Positions 1 to 9,480 are shown, counted from the first letter of the stretch. The stretch: 64,000 bases of DNA from Haemonchus contortus (GCA_000469685.2 LS997562.1:30169928-30233927); one strand, 5' to 3'. Notes: a model not told the origin generated them from the sequence alone. Program-made: numbers and translations.

Positions 1-93
1 TTTTGATGGTAGTCAGGAAATCCTCGTTCATCGAAAGGTCTCACTTCACGAACACAGTTTTCGGTGTTTATTAGTTGCTGAGCAAAAATTACT

Positions 94-176
94 GTCATCC
101 GCAGGATTCGAACCTGCGCCCTCCGAAGAGGACTGCGACCTGAACGCAGCGCCTTAGACCACTCGGCCAGAATGAC
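94..176 (-). tRNA. tRNA-Leu (CAG), array copy 1
   Basis: Read on the minus strand this is an 83-nt tRNA. The 7-bp acceptor stem is GTCATTC/GGATGAC. The A box is TGGCCGAGTGG. The anticodon stem TGCG/CGCA encloses loop TTCAGGT, giving anticodon CAG. There is a long class II variable arm (CCTC-TTC-GGAGG type), and the B box GGTTCGAATCC lies in the T arm. The long variable arm and CAG anticodon identify leucine. No intron is present, and CCA is not encoded. An oligo-T terminator follows 5 nt after the gene. Copies 2-36 share this structure. Confidence 0.97.
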
Positions 177-274
177 TCGTGCTCTGATGGTAGTCAGGAA
201 ACCCTTGTTCATCGAAAGGTCTCACTTCACGAACACAGTTTTCGGTGTTTATTAGTTGCTGAGCAAAAATTACT

Positions 275-357
275 GTCATCCGCAGGATTCGAACCTGCGC
301 CCTCCGAAGAGGACTGCGACCTGAACGCAGCGCCTTAGACCACTCGGCCAGAATGAC
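275..357 (-). tRNA. tRNA-Leu (CAG), array copy 2
   Basis: Same 83-nt sequence and terminator as copy 1. Confidence 0.96.
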
Positions 358-455
358 TCGTGCTTTGATGGTAGTCAGGAAATCCTCGTTCATCGAAAGG
401 TCTCACTTCACGAACACAGTTTTCGGTGTTTATTAGTTGCTGAGCAAAAATTACT

Positions 456-538
456 GTCATCCGCAGGATTCGAACCTGCGCCCTCCGAAGAGGACTGCGA
501 CCTGAACGCAGCGCCTTAGACCACTCGGCCAGAATGAC
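456..538 (-). tRNA. tRNA-Leu (CAG), array copy 3
   Basis: Same 83-nt sequence and terminator as copy 1. Confidence 0.96.
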
Positions 539-636
539 TCGTGCTCTGATGGTAGTCAGGAAATCCTCGTTCATCGAAAGGTCTCACTTCACGAACACAG
601 TTTTCGGTGTTTATTAGTTGCTGAGCAAAAATTACT

Positions 637-719
637 GTCATCCGCAGGATTCGAACCTGCGCCCTCCGAAGAGGACTGCGACCTGAACGCAGCGCCTTAG
701 ACCACTCGGCCAGAATGAC
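637..719 (-). tRNA. tRNA-Leu (CAG), array copy 4
   Basis: Same 83-nt sequence and terminator as copy 1. Confidence 0.96.
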
Positions 720-817
720 TCGTGCTTTGATGGTAGTCAGGAAATCCTCGTTCATCGAAAGGTCTCACTTCACGAACACAGTTTTCGGTGTTTATTAGTT
801 GCTGAGCAAAAATTACT

Positions 818-900
818 GTCATCCGCAGGATTCGAACCTGCGCCCTCCGAAGAGGACTGCGACCTGAACGCAGCGCCTTAGACCACTCGGCCAGAATGAC
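818..900 (-). tRNA. tRNA-Leu (CAG), array copy 5
   Basis: Same 83-nt sequence and terminator as copy 1. Confidence 0.96.
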
Positions 901-998
901 TCGTGCTCTGATGGTAGTCAGGAAACCCTTGTTCATCGAAAGGTCTCACTTCACGAACACAGTTTTCGGTGTTTATTAGTTGCTGAGCAAAAATTACT

Positions 999-1081
999 GT
1001 CATCCGCAGGATTCGAACCTGCGCCCTCCGAAGAGGACTGCGACCTGAACGCAGCGCCTTAGACCACTCGGCCAGAATGAC
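999..1081 (-). tRNA. tRNA-Leu (CAG), array copy 6
   Basis: Same 83-nt sequence and terminator as copy 1. Confidence 0.96.
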
Positions 1082-1179
1082 TCGTGCTTTGATGGTAGTC
1101 AGGAAATCCTCGTTCATCGAAAGGTCTCACTTCACGAACACAGTTTTCGGTGTTTATTAGTTGCTGAGCAAAAATTACT

Positions 1180-1262
1180 GTCATCCGCAGGATTCGAACC
1201 TGCGCCCTCCGAAGAGGACTGCGACCTGAACGCAGCGCCTTAGACCACTCGGCCAGAATGAC
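1180..1262 (-). tRNA. tRNA-Leu (CAG), array copy 7
   Basis: Same 83-nt sequence and terminator as copy 1. Confidence 0.96.
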
Positions 1263-1360
1263 TCGTGCTTTGATGGTAGTCAGGAAATCCTCGTTCATCG
1301 AAAGGTCTCACTTCACGAACACAGTTTTCGGTGTTTATTAGTTGCTGAGCAAAAATTACT

Positions 1361-1443
1361 GTCATCCGCAGGATTCGAACCTGCGCCCTCCGAAGAGGAC
1401 TGCGACCTGAACGCAGCGCCTTAGACCACTCGGCCAGAATGAC
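1361..1443 (-). tRNA. tRNA-Leu (CAG), array copy 8
   Basis: Same 83-nt sequence and terminator as copy 1. Confidence 0.96.
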
Positions 1444-1541
1444 TCGTGCTTTGATGGTAGTCAGGAAATCCTCGTTCATCGAAAGGTCTCACTTCACGAA
1501 CACAGTTTTCGGTGTTTATTAGTTGCTGAGCAAAAATTACT

Positions 1542-1624
1542 GTCATCCGCAGGATTCGAACCTGCGCCCTCCGAAGAGGACTGCGACCTGAACGCAGCGC
1601 CTTAGACCACTCGGCCAGAATGAC
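1542..1624 (-). tRNA. tRNA-Leu (CAG), array copy 9
   Basis: Same 83-nt sequence and terminator as copy 1. Confidence 0.96.
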
Positions 1625-1722
1625 TCGTGCTTTGATGGTAGTCAGGAAATCCTCGTTCATCGAAAGGTCTCACTTCACGAACACAGTTTTCGGTGTTTAT
1701 TAGTTGCTGAGCAAAAATTACT

Positions 1723-1805
1723 GTCATCCGCAGGATTCGAACCTGCGCCCTCCGAAGAGGACTGCGACCTGAACGCAGCGCCTTAGACCACTCGGCCAGA
1801 ATGAC
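1723..1805 (-). tRNA. tRNA-Leu (CAG), array copy 10
   Basis: Same 83-nt sequence and terminator as copy 1. Confidence 0.96.
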
Positions 1806-1903
1806 TCGTGCTCTGATGGTAGTCAGGAAACCCTCGTTCATCGAAAGGTCTCACTTCACGAACACAGTTTTCGGTGTTTATTAGTTGCTGAGCAAAAATT
1901 ACT

Positions 1904-1986
1904 GTCATCCGCAGGATTCGAACCTGCGCCCTCCGAAGAGGACTGCGACCTGAACGCAGCGCCTTAGACCACTCGGCCAGAATGAC
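1904..1986 (-). tRNA. tRNA-Leu (CAG), array copy 11
   Basis: Same 83-nt sequence and terminator as copy 1. Confidence 0.96.
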
Positions 1987-2084
1987 TCGTGCTTTGATGG
2001 TAGTCAGGAAATCCTCGTTCATCGAAAGGTCTCACTTCACGAACACAGTTTTCGGTGTTTATTAGTTGCTGAGCAAAAATTACT

Positions 2085-2167
2085 GTCATCCGCAGGATTC
2101 GAACCTGCGCCCTCCGAAGAGGACTGCGACCTGAACGCAGCGCCTTAGACCACTCGGCCAGAATGAC
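2085..2167 (-). tRNA. tRNA-Leu (CAG), array copy 12
   Basis: Same 83-nt sequence and terminator as copy 1. Confidence 0.96.
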
Positions 2168-2265
2168 TCGTGCTCTGATGGTAGTCAGGAAACCCTTGTT
2201 CATCGAAAGGTCTCACTTCACGAATACAGTTTTCGGTGTTTATTAGTTGCTGAGCAAAAATTACT

Positions 2266-2348
2266 GTCATCCGCAGGATTCGAACCTGCGCCCTCCGAAG
2301 AGGACTGCGACCTGAACGCAGCGCCTTAGACCACTCGGCCAGAATGAC
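2266..2348 (-). tRNA. tRNA-Leu (CAG), array copy 13
   Basis: Same 83-nt sequence and terminator as copy 1. Confidence 0.96.
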
Positions 2349-2446
2349 TCGTGCTCTGATGGTAGTCAGGAAATCCTCGTTCATCGAAAGGTCTCACTTC
2401 ACGAACACAGTTTTCGGTGTTTATTAGTTGCTGAGCAAAAATTACT

Positions 2447-2529
2447 GTCATCCGCAGGATTCGAACCTGCGCCCTCCGAAGAGGACTGCGACCTGAACGC
2501 AGCGCCTTAGACCACTCGGCCAGAATGAC
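2447..2529 (-). tRNA. tRNA-Leu (CAG), array copy 14
   Basis: Same 83-nt sequence and terminator as copy 1. Confidence 0.96.
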
Positions 2530-2627
2530 TCGTGCTCTGATGGTAGTCAGGAAATCCTCGTTCATCGAAAGGTCTCACTTCACGAACACAGTTTTCGGTG
2601 TTTATTAGTTGCTGAGCAAAAATTACT

Positions 2628-2710
2628 GTCATCCGCAGGATTCGAACCTGCGCCCTCCGAAGAGGACTGCGACCTGAACGCAGCGCCTTAGACCACTCGG
2701 CCAGAATGAC
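2628..2710 (-). tRNA. tRNA-Leu (CAG), array copy 15
   Basis: Same 83-nt sequence and terminator as copy 1. Confidence 0.96.
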
Positions 2711-2808
2711 TCGTGCTTTGATGGTAGTCAGGAAATCCTCGTTCATCGAAAGGTCTCACTTCACGAACACAGTTTTCGGTGTTTATTAGTTGCTGAGCAA
2801 AAATTACT

Positions 2809-2891
2809 GTCATCCGCAGGATTCGAACCTGCGCCCTCCGAAGAGGACTGCGACCTGAACGCAGCGCCTTAGACCACTCGGCCAGAATGAC
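2809..2891 (-). tRNA. tRNA-Leu (CAG), array copy 16
   Basis: Same 83-nt sequence and terminator as copy 1. Confidence 0.96.
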
Positions 2892-2989
2892 TCGTGCTCT
2901 GATGGTAGTCAGGAAACCCTTGTTCATCGAAAGGTCTCACTTCACGAACACAGTTTTCGGTGTTTATTAGTTGCTGAGCAAAAATTACT

Positions 2990-3072
2990 GTCATCCGCAG
3001 GATTCGAACCTGCGCCCTCCGAAGAGGACTGCGACCTGAACGCAGCGCCTTAGACCACTCGGCCAGAATGAC
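2990..3072 (-). tRNA. tRNA-Leu (CAG), array copy 17
   Basis: Same 83-nt sequence and terminator as copy 1. Confidence 0.96.
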
Positions 3073-3170
3073 TCGTGCTTTGATGGTAGTCAGGAAATCC
3101 TCGTTCATCGAAAGGTCTCACTTCACGAACACAGTTTTCGGTGTTTATTAGTTGCTGAGCAAAAATTACT

Positions 3171-3253
3171 GTCATCCGCAGGATTCGAACCTGCGCCCTC
3201 CGAAGAGGACTGCGACCTGAACGCAGCGCCTTAGACCACTCGGCCAGAATGAC
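3171..3253 (-). tRNA. tRNA-Leu (CAG), array copy 18
   Basis: Same 83-nt sequence and terminator as copy 1. Confidence 0.96.
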
Positions 3254-3351
3254 TCGTGCTCTGATGGTAGTCAGGAAACCCTTGTTCATCGAAAGGTCTC
3301 ACTTCACGAATACAGTTTTCGGTGTTTATTAGTTGCTGAGCAAAAATTACT

Positions 3352-3434
3352 GTCATCCGCAGGATTCGAACCTGCGCCCTCCGAAGAGGACTGCGACCTG
3401 AACGCAGCGCCTTAGACCACTCGGCCAGAATGAC
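3352..3434 (-). tRNA. tRNA-Leu (CAG), array copy 19
   Basis: Same 83-nt sequence and terminator as copy 1. Confidence 0.96.
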
Positions 3435-3532
3435 TCGTGCTTTGATGGTAGTCAGGAAATCCTCGTTCATCGAAAGGTCTCACTTCACGAACACAGTTTT
3501 CGGTGTTTATTAGTTGCTGAGCAAAAATTACT

Positions 3533-3615
3533 GTCATCCGCAGGATTCGAACCTGCGCCCTCCGAAGAGGACTGCGACCTGAACGCAGCGCCTTAGACCA
3601 CTCGGCCAGAATGAC
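3533..3615 (-). tRNA. tRNA-Leu (CAG), array copy 20
   Basis: Same 83-nt sequence and terminator as copy 1. Confidence 0.96.
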
Positions 3616-3713
3616 TCGTGCTTTGATGGTAGTCAGGAAATCCTCGTTCATCGAAAGGTCTCACTTCACGAACACAGTTTTCGGTGTTTATTAGTTGCTG
3701 AGCAAAAATTACT

Positions 3714-3796
3714 GTCATCCGCAGGATTCGAACCTGCGCCCTCCGAAGAGGACTGCGACCTGAACGCAGCGCCTTAGACCACTCGGCCAGAATGAC
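3714..3796 (-). tRNA. tRNA-Leu (CAG), array copy 21
   Basis: Same 83-nt sequence and terminator as copy 1. Confidence 0.96.
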
Positions 3797-3894
3797 TCGT
3801 GCTTTGATGGTAGTCAGGAAATCCTCGTTCATCGAAAGGTCTCACTTCACGAACACAGTTTTCGGTGTTTATTAGTTGCTGAGCAAAAATTACT

Positions 3895-3977
3895 GTCATC
3901 CGCAGGATTCGAACCTGCGCCCTCCGAAGAGGACTGCGACCTGAACGCAGCGCCTTAGACCACTCGGCCAGAATGAC
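3895..3977 (-). tRNA. tRNA-Leu (CAG), array copy 22
   Basis: Same 83-nt sequence and terminator as copy 1. Confidence 0.96.
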
Positions 3978-4075
3978 TCGTGCTCTGATGGTAGTCAGGA
4001 AATCCTCGTTCATCGAAAGGTCTCACTTCACGAACACAGTTTTCGGTGTTTATTAGTTGCTGAGCAAAAATTACT

Positions 4076-4158
4076 GTCATCCGCAGGATTCGAACCTGCG
4101 CCCTCCGAAGAGGACTGCGACCTGAACGCAGCGCCTTAGACCACTCGGCCAGAATGAC
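4076..4158 (-). tRNA. tRNA-Leu (CAG), array copy 23
   Basis: Same 83-nt sequence and terminator as copy 1. Confidence 0.96.
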
Positions 4159-4256
4159 TCGTGCTTTGATGGTAGTCAGGAAATCCTCGTTCATCGAAAG
4201 GTCTCACTTCACGAACACAGTTTTCGGTGTTTATTAGTTGCTGAGCAAAAATTACT

Positions 4257-4339
4257 GTCATCCGCAGGATTCGAACCTGCGCCCTCCGAAGAGGACTGCG
4301 ACCTGAACGCAGCGCCTTAGACCACTCGGCCAGAATGAC
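4257..4339 (-). tRNA. tRNA-Leu (CAG), array copy 24
   Basis: Same 83-nt sequence and terminator as copy 1. Confidence 0.96.
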
Positions 4340-4437
4340 TCGTGCTTTGATGGTAGTCAGGAAATCCTCGTTCATCGAAAGGTCTCACTTCACGAACACA
4401 GTTTTCGGTGTTTATTAGTTGCTGAGCAAAAATTACT

Positions 4438-4520
4438 GTCATCCGCAGGATTCGAACCTGCGCCCTCCGAAGAGGACTGCGACCTGAACGCAGCGCCTTA
4501 GACCACTCGGCCAGAATGAC
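4438..4520 (-). tRNA. tRNA-Leu (CAG), array copy 25
   Basis: Same 83-nt sequence and terminator as copy 1. Confidence 0.96.
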
Positions 4521-4618
4521 TCGTGCTCTGATGGTAGTCAGGAAACCCTTGTTCATCGAAAGGTCTCACTTCACGAATACAGTTTTCGGTGTTTATTAGT
4601 TGCTGAGCAAAAATTACT

Positions 4619-4701
4619 GTCATCCGCAGGATTCGAACCTGCGCCCTCCGAAGAGGACTGCGACCTGAACGCAGCGCCTTAGACCACTCGGCCAGAATGA
4701 C
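4619..4701 (-). tRNA. tRNA-Leu (CAG), array copy 26
   Basis: Same 83-nt sequence and terminator as copy 1. Confidence 0.96.
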
Positions 4702-4799
4702 TCGTGCTTTGATGGTAGTCAGGAAATCCTCGTTCATCGAAAGGTCTCACTTCACGAACACAGTTTTCGGTGTTTATTAGTTGCTGAGCAAAAATTACT

Positions 4800-4882
4800 G
4801 TCATCCGCAGGATTCGAACCTGCGCCCTCCGAAGAGGACTGCGACCTGAACGCAGCGCCTTAGACCACTCGGCCAGAATGAC
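4800..4882 (-). tRNA. tRNA-Leu (CAG), array copy 27
   Basis: Same 83-nt sequence and terminator as copy 1. Confidence 0.96.
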
Positions 4883-4980
4883 TCGTGCTTTGATGGTAGT
4901 CAGGAAATCCTCGTTCATCGAAAGGTCTCACTTCACGAACACAGTTTTCGGTGTTTATTAGTTGCTGAGCAAAAATTACT

Positions 4981-5063
4981 GTCATCCGCAGGATTCGAAC
5001 CTGCGCCCTCCGAAGAGGACTGCGACCTGAACGCAGCGCCTTAGACCACTCGGCCAGAATGAC
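4981..5063 (-). tRNA. tRNA-Leu (CAG), array copy 28
   Basis: Same 83-nt sequence and terminator as copy 1. Confidence 0.96.
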
Positions 5064-5161
5064 TCGTGCTTTGATGGTAGTCAGGAAATCCTCGTTCATC
5101 GAAAGGTCTCACTTCACGAACACAGTTTTCGGTGTTTATTAGTTGCTGAGCAAAAATTACT

Positions 5162-5244
5162 GTCATCCGCAGGATTCGAACCTGCGCCCTCCGAAGAGGA
5201 CTGCGACCTGAACGCAGCGCCTTAGACCACTCGGCCAGAATGAC
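5162..5244 (-). tRNA. tRNA-Leu (CAG), array copy 29
   Basis: Same 83-nt sequence and terminator as copy 1. Confidence 0.96.
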
Positions 5245-5342
5245 TCGTGCTCTGATGGTAGTCAGGAAATCCTCGTTCATCGAAAGGTCTCACTTCACGA
5301 ACACAGTTTTCGGTGTTTATTAGTTGCTGAGCAAAAATTACT

Positions 5343-5425
5343 GTCATCCGCAGGATTCGAACCTGCGCCCTCCGAAGAGGACTGCGACCTGAACGCAGCG
5401 CCTTAGACCACTCGGCCAGAATGAC
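5343..5425 (-). tRNA. tRNA-Leu (CAG), array copy 30
   Basis: Same 83-nt sequence and terminator as copy 1. Confidence 0.96.
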
Positions 5426-5523
5426 TCGTGCTTTGATGGTAGTCAGGAAATCCTCGTTCATCGAAAGGTCTCACTTCACGAACACAGTTTTCGGTGTTTA
5501 TTAGTTGCTGAGCAAAAATTACT

Positions 5524-5606
5524 GTCATCCGCAGGATTCGAACCTGCGCCCTCCGAAGAGGACTGCGACCTGAACGCAGCGCCTTAGACCACTCGGCCAG
5601 AATGAC
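5524..5606 (-). tRNA. tRNA-Leu (CAG), array copy 31
   Basis: Same 83-nt sequence and terminator as copy 1. Confidence 0.96.
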
Positions 5607-5704
5607 TCGTGCTTTGATGGTAGTCAGGAAATCCTCGTTCATCGAAAGGTCTCACTTCACGAACACAGTTTTCGGTGTTTATTAGTTGCTGAGCAAAAAT
5701 TACT

Positions 5705-5787
5705 GTCATCCGCAGGATTCGAACCTGCGCCCTCCGAAGAGGACTGCGACCTGAACGCAGCGCCTTAGACCACTCGGCCAGAATGAC
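5705..5787 (-). tRNA. tRNA-Leu (CAG), array copy 32
   Basis: Same 83-nt sequence and terminator as copy 1. Confidence 0.96.
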
Positions 5788-5885
5788 TCGTGCTCTGATG
5801 GTAGTCAGGAAACCCTTGTTCATCGAAAGGTCTCACTTCACGAACACAGTTTTCGGTGTTTATTAGTTGCTGAGCAAAAATTACT

Positions 5886-5968
5886 GTCATCCGCAGGATT
5901 CGAACCTGCGCCCTCCGAAGAGGACTGCGACCTGAACGCAGCGCCTTAGACCACTCGGCCAGAATGAC
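5886..5968 (-). tRNA. tRNA-Leu (CAG), array copy 33
   Basis: Same 83-nt sequence and terminator as copy 1. Confidence 0.96.
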
Positions 5969-6066
5969 TCGTGCTCTGATGGTAGTCAGGAAACCCTTGT
6001 TCATCGAAAGGTCTCACTTCACGAATACAGTTTTCGGTGTTTATTAGTTGCTGAGCAAAAATTACT

Positions 6067-6149
6067 GTCATCCGCAGGATTCGAACCTGCGCCCTCCGAA
6101 GAGGACTGCGACCTGAACGCAGCGCCTTAGACCACTCGGCCAGAATGAC
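6067..6149 (-). tRNA. tRNA-Leu (CAG), array copy 34
   Basis: Same 83-nt sequence and terminator as copy 1. Confidence 0.96.
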
Positions 6150-6247
6150 TCGTGCTTTGATGGTAGTCAGGAAATCCTCGTTCATCGAAAGGTCTCACTT
6201 CACGAACACAGTTTTCGGTGTTTATTAGCTGCTGAGCAAAAATTACT

Positions 6248-6330
6248 GTCATCCGCAGGATTCGAACCTGCGCCCTCCGAAGAGGACTGCGACCTGAACG
6301 CAGCGCCTTAGACCACTCGGCCAGAATGAC
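6248..6330 (-). tRNA. tRNA-Leu (CAG), array copy 35
   Basis: Same 83-nt sequence and terminator as copy 1. The neighbouring spacers carry private changes (attagctgctg at ~6223, gctctggtgg at ~6335), as expected near an array edge. Confidence 0.96.
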
Positions 6331-6428
6331 TCGTGCTCTGGTGGTAGTCAGGAAACCCTTGTTCATCGAAAGGTCTCACTTCAGGAATACAGTTTTCGGT
6401 ATTTATTAGTTGCTGAGCAAAAATTACT

Positions 6429-6511
6429 GTCATCCGCAGGATTCGAACCTGCGCCCTCCGAAGAGGACTGCGACCTGAACGCAGCGCCTTAGACCACTCG
6501 GCCAGAATGAC
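6429..6511 (-). tRNA. tRNA-Leu (CAG), array copy 36 (last before PLE2)
   Basis: Same 83-nt tRNA as copy 1. The spacer on its 5' side is broken 36 bp away at the PLE2 junction (6547/6548). Confidence 0.96.
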
Positions 6512-6876
6512 TCGTGCTTTGATGGTAGTCAGGAAATCCTCGTTCATTTTGGAACAACGCAATTTCTCCATTTCCTTATTCCAGATGCGTCTCTGAGGGA
6601 GTAGTGACCTTTGGTACTCTACCTATACGATGTTCGTCACCTGAAGTAGCGGGGTGTGTGAAATTTTGTGCGAGTGAGGTATTTTCGTCCTCCCTATGAG
6701 GCGATTTCAATTATGGGTAAATTTATCTTATCGTGCTGCCTGCATGTTTATTAACTGAAGAGAGTGTTCACATTAAACTCCAAGTTATCTCATTTTGAAA
6801 TCTCGGTATTTCCGTTGTACTTGAAGTTGTTAATTTTGCCTGTGCCTCAAGGTTGTTTGGTGGGAATCTTTATTCT

Positions 6877-6896
6877 GGCCAACGTTTTCAAAGGCC
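6877..6896 (-). ncRNA. Hammerhead remnant lacking stem II (PLE2 left arm)
   Basis: Compared with 10366-10402 in the right arm, this position has lost about 15 bp containing the stem II hairpin, leaving ggccaacgttttcaaaggcc. It cannot fold as a hammerhead. Confidence 0.5.
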
Positions 6897-6973
6897 TGAA
6901 AAGGGTTCAAAGCTTGTCGATTGCAGACTACCCCACTAAGCGCCTCCTCCGCTCTAGCATTTCTGACTTTCTA

Positions 6974-8189
6974 TTAGGTTGAGTCATAAGTCCTCGGACA
7001 AATTGGCAATGAAAATATTAATCTTACAATTTTTAAACGACAATAGCGAATCATTTGAAATATGCCCCATTGGAATCGATGGTCTTCTGCCAATGCTTGG
7101 GCAAATCGTAGATGTCCTTGCTTTAGAACGCTGGGAGCTGGCCCTTGGAGAACTGCACAAGTGCCACTTTGATGTCGTCGCGGGTTTGAAAGTCCTGACC
7201 ATCCAGATGACGTTGAAGATGGGGAAAAAGGTGGTAATCCGAGGGATCTAAGTCTGAGGAGCATGGTTGGTGTGATAAACTTGTCCTGCCGAAATTCGTC
7301 AGTTCAGTTTTGGTCGCTCTTGCTATGTGAGGGCGAGCGTTGTCGTGTTGGAAATAAACTTTGTGCTGCTGTGGACGTGTAGCTTCGGTATTCGCTTTCA
7401 AATTCCTCGGTTGCTTAATGTAGACGTGTACGGTCACTGTGCATCCTTCGTCTAGCAGCTCCCATTATTCGACACGGAGAACGCTCCGCCAGAACCAGTG
7501 CATAACCTCCTTCGCGTGTACGTTGGGTTTGGGGGAGTCTTCTGCTTGCGCACCTTTGTCAATCCATTGGTGACTAGGTACTCGAGCCACGTGTGGTACC
7601 CTTGAGCGTGAGGAGAGAAAGTGCCACGTCGTCGCGGCGGTCCATGTCATACTGCTTCAAAGCATGAGGCGTCTATGGACCGAGCTTTCGCACCTTGTCT
7701 ATTGACTTCAATTCACGAAGAACTGTGGACCGACTCCCCAAGGGTGGCTGCCACTTCACGAGTAGTTTGATACGGATCGGCTTCCACCTAGCTCCGCAGC
7801 ACCTTCAAATCCAACTTCATTGAGCGTCCCGGACGGTCTTCATTTTCGACGGAATAGTCGCCCGATGCGAACTTCTGGTGCCACTTGTAAATTGTACACC
7901 TCCTGCTTGTAAACGTCCTTCATACCTCTATCGATTGCCGCGGGTTCATGGCCAGATAAAAAAATAAATATGATGGTGTTGCGGATGTGGAGTTGCGACG
8001 GCTTGAAATCATGAGGCACAGTTGCTGGAAAGAAAACAGTTAGGTGCCATCTCCAGTGTGCCTTTGAAAGAGCTTTCCATACTCTATCTAACATTGCCTC
8101 GCGCGTTCATTTTCGTCACCTCTTTCCCGAGTTATGATCGCTAGAAGTCACTACTCTCACATTGTCCGAGGACTTATGACTCAACCTAA
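6974..8189 (-). mobile_element. Mariner (Tc1/mariner, bandit-like) insertion in the PLE2 left arm
   Basis: Inverted terminal repeats of about 28 bp begin TTAGGTTGAGTCATAAGTCC at 6974 and mirror this at 8162-8189. TA dinucleotides flank both ends (6972-6973 and 8190-8191). The uninterrupted site is preserved in the PLE2 right arm near 10286 (ctttctataagg after complementing), which directly confirms the TA duplication. Length is 1216 bp, typical for mariner. The TIRs and the transposase remnant resemble the hookworm mariner 'bandit', recalled from memory rather than searched. Confidence 0.93.
7123..8097 (-). pseudogene. Mariner transposase, broken
   Basis: Minus-strand fragments in several frames give a mariner transposase. 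The N-terminal helix-turn-helix part is at 7850-8094 (HIRNTIIFIFLSGHEPAA). A middle part with KWHQKFASGDYSVENEDRPGR lies near 7800-7880. The catalytic C-terminal part at 7123-7437 carries the mariner signature FQHDNARPHIA followed by SSDLDPSDYHLF, the region of the second and third acidic residues of the D,D34D triad. Stops and frame changes separate the pieces, for example an in-frame TAG near 7785, so no functional transposase is encoded. An intact family member would catalyse cut-and-paste transposition at TA sites. Confidence 0.9.
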
Positions 8190-8353
8190 TATAAGGTATG
8201 CACGAAAAATGCGCGGAATGAAAAAAATAAGCTCACCTGACTTCCGCCGCGGAGTGTAGCACTGCGCTACACGGCTAGTACATTAATAGCGAATGCTGTC
8301 CTTCGCTGTCCTTATGCAATAATATTATTATTGCGGATCAGCACGTTCGCTGG

Positions 8354-9480
8354 TTATGGAACTAACTCGCAAAGTTGCATAAATGGCAAGAGATCATTTG
8401 TGATTGTGACGCACACATTTCGGCTATTCATATCTAAGTTTCTAGCTAAAATCCAGAACGCTTCCATTGCTTTCCTCGACGATATTTCCGTCTCGTGAGC
8501 CAATATCGTACACCTGATTTTGAAATCATTGCCACCATGCTGTTCCACTCTGTGTTTCCCCAACGGATTTAGCACATTACAGCAAGATGTTCTCTGATTC
8601 GTACTGATAAAACTCTAGCTTGAATTACATTCCTCACCTTGAATCTGACAAATTACACCTGCAAAAGCGCAATCTCCACTTTACCCTTTTAGACATGTAA
8701 CCCAACCCTCTGTCAAGCACTGCCTATTATAGAGTCTGTTCCTCACAAGTTGGCGACCAATACACCGTTGTATTGCAGCAGATACCTTGTCAGAGATGAA
8801 CGGTAAACATAGAGGAACATTGTCTTTGCGCGAATTGTTTTTACCGTCAACGTGGAATCTTCCAATATTACAATGTGGTACCGTATAGCCATTTGACCGA
8901 GCTATACTTGAAGCTAATCGTCTTGTTTCTTCGCGTTCGGTCATATCACTGCACATGCGTGTGGCTGTCCTGTACCTATTCCTGGTAATAGTGCATTTAA
9001 CAGCGGACGGATGCGCAGATGTGGCGTGAATCAAAATGTTCTTCGAGCCTCTTTTTCGGTACCGCTTAATGTGTACGATCCCGCCAGACAGTTTGATTTG
9101 AGTGTTGAGATATGGAACCAACCATCGCGTGGTATTTCACGTGTGAACCTGATGTACGGTGACTGCTCATTCATTATACAGCAACACTCATCCATTTCGG
9201 ACTGTGTTGAAGTCACAATGGAGCAGTCATCTATATCTGCAGTACATCAACGGTAAGCATGCCAATACTGGTTCTTCAATTCTGCTCATGAAGCAGATCG
9301 CTAGTATGGGAGCTAATCGCTAAACCATGGCCAGACCTCTAATTTGAGCATAGTGAGAACCTGACAACTCGAAGATGTTACAAACAAGATATTTCTGAAT
9401 GGGAGTCACGATACGCGCTTTACCAAGTCTCAATACTCCTACTGTGTCTATCCAACATTTCAGATAGCGCTTAGGGCTTG
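8354..9480 (-). pseudogene. PLE2 RT/GIY-YIG protein remnant, left copy
   Basis: Read on the minus strand from ~9470 downwards, this matches the last half of the intact PLE1 protein. Near 9300 is an RGLAM-type RT motif. Near 9225 is CRY followed, after a 2-nt deletion, by DDCSIV, the YxDD catalytic motif. At 9100-9160 is RFTRE. At 8681-9121 are the post-RT region (SAHP, SNGY, LPFISD) and RNRLYNRQC. At 8354-8575 is the distal GIY-YIG-domain tail (KAMEAFWILARNLDMN). Several frameshifts and stops are present. In life this family encodes a reverse transcriptase with a GIY-YIG endonuclease. Confidence 0.85.

Larger units (their letters stand above)
1..6547 (-). repeat. 181-bp tandem array carrying 36 tRNA-Leu(CAG) genes
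   Basis: Every unit is exactly 181 bp with no length change across the array, and the array runs off the left edge of the window. Each unit holds one 83-bp tRNA-Leu gene on the minus strand and a ~98-bp spacer. The spacer starts, after the tRNA 3' end, with AGTAATTTTT, whose five T residues are a usable RNA polymerase III terminator. Spacer variants occur at a few fixed sites (gaaatcctcg or gaaacccttg; gctttgatgg or gctctgatgg; acgaacacag or acgaatacag), while the tRNA bodies look identical. The last unit is cut at 6547 where PLE2 begins. Tandem tRNA arrays are known in other eukaryotes (e.g. Entamoeba), so the arrangement has precedent. Expression is inferred only. Confidence 0.97.

Noticed and set aside
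1..6547. CRISPR array
   Set aside because: The repeat unit is 181 bp with no variable spacers, carries complete eukaryotic tRNA genes, and the host is a eukaryote.
154..6571. Thirty-five near-identical 79-87-codon open frames on the minus strand
   Set aside because: Each is a read-through of a tRNA-Leu gene and its spacer, overlapping the next by 59 bp. The period (181) is not a multiple of three and the constraint lies on the tRNA, so these are not proteins.
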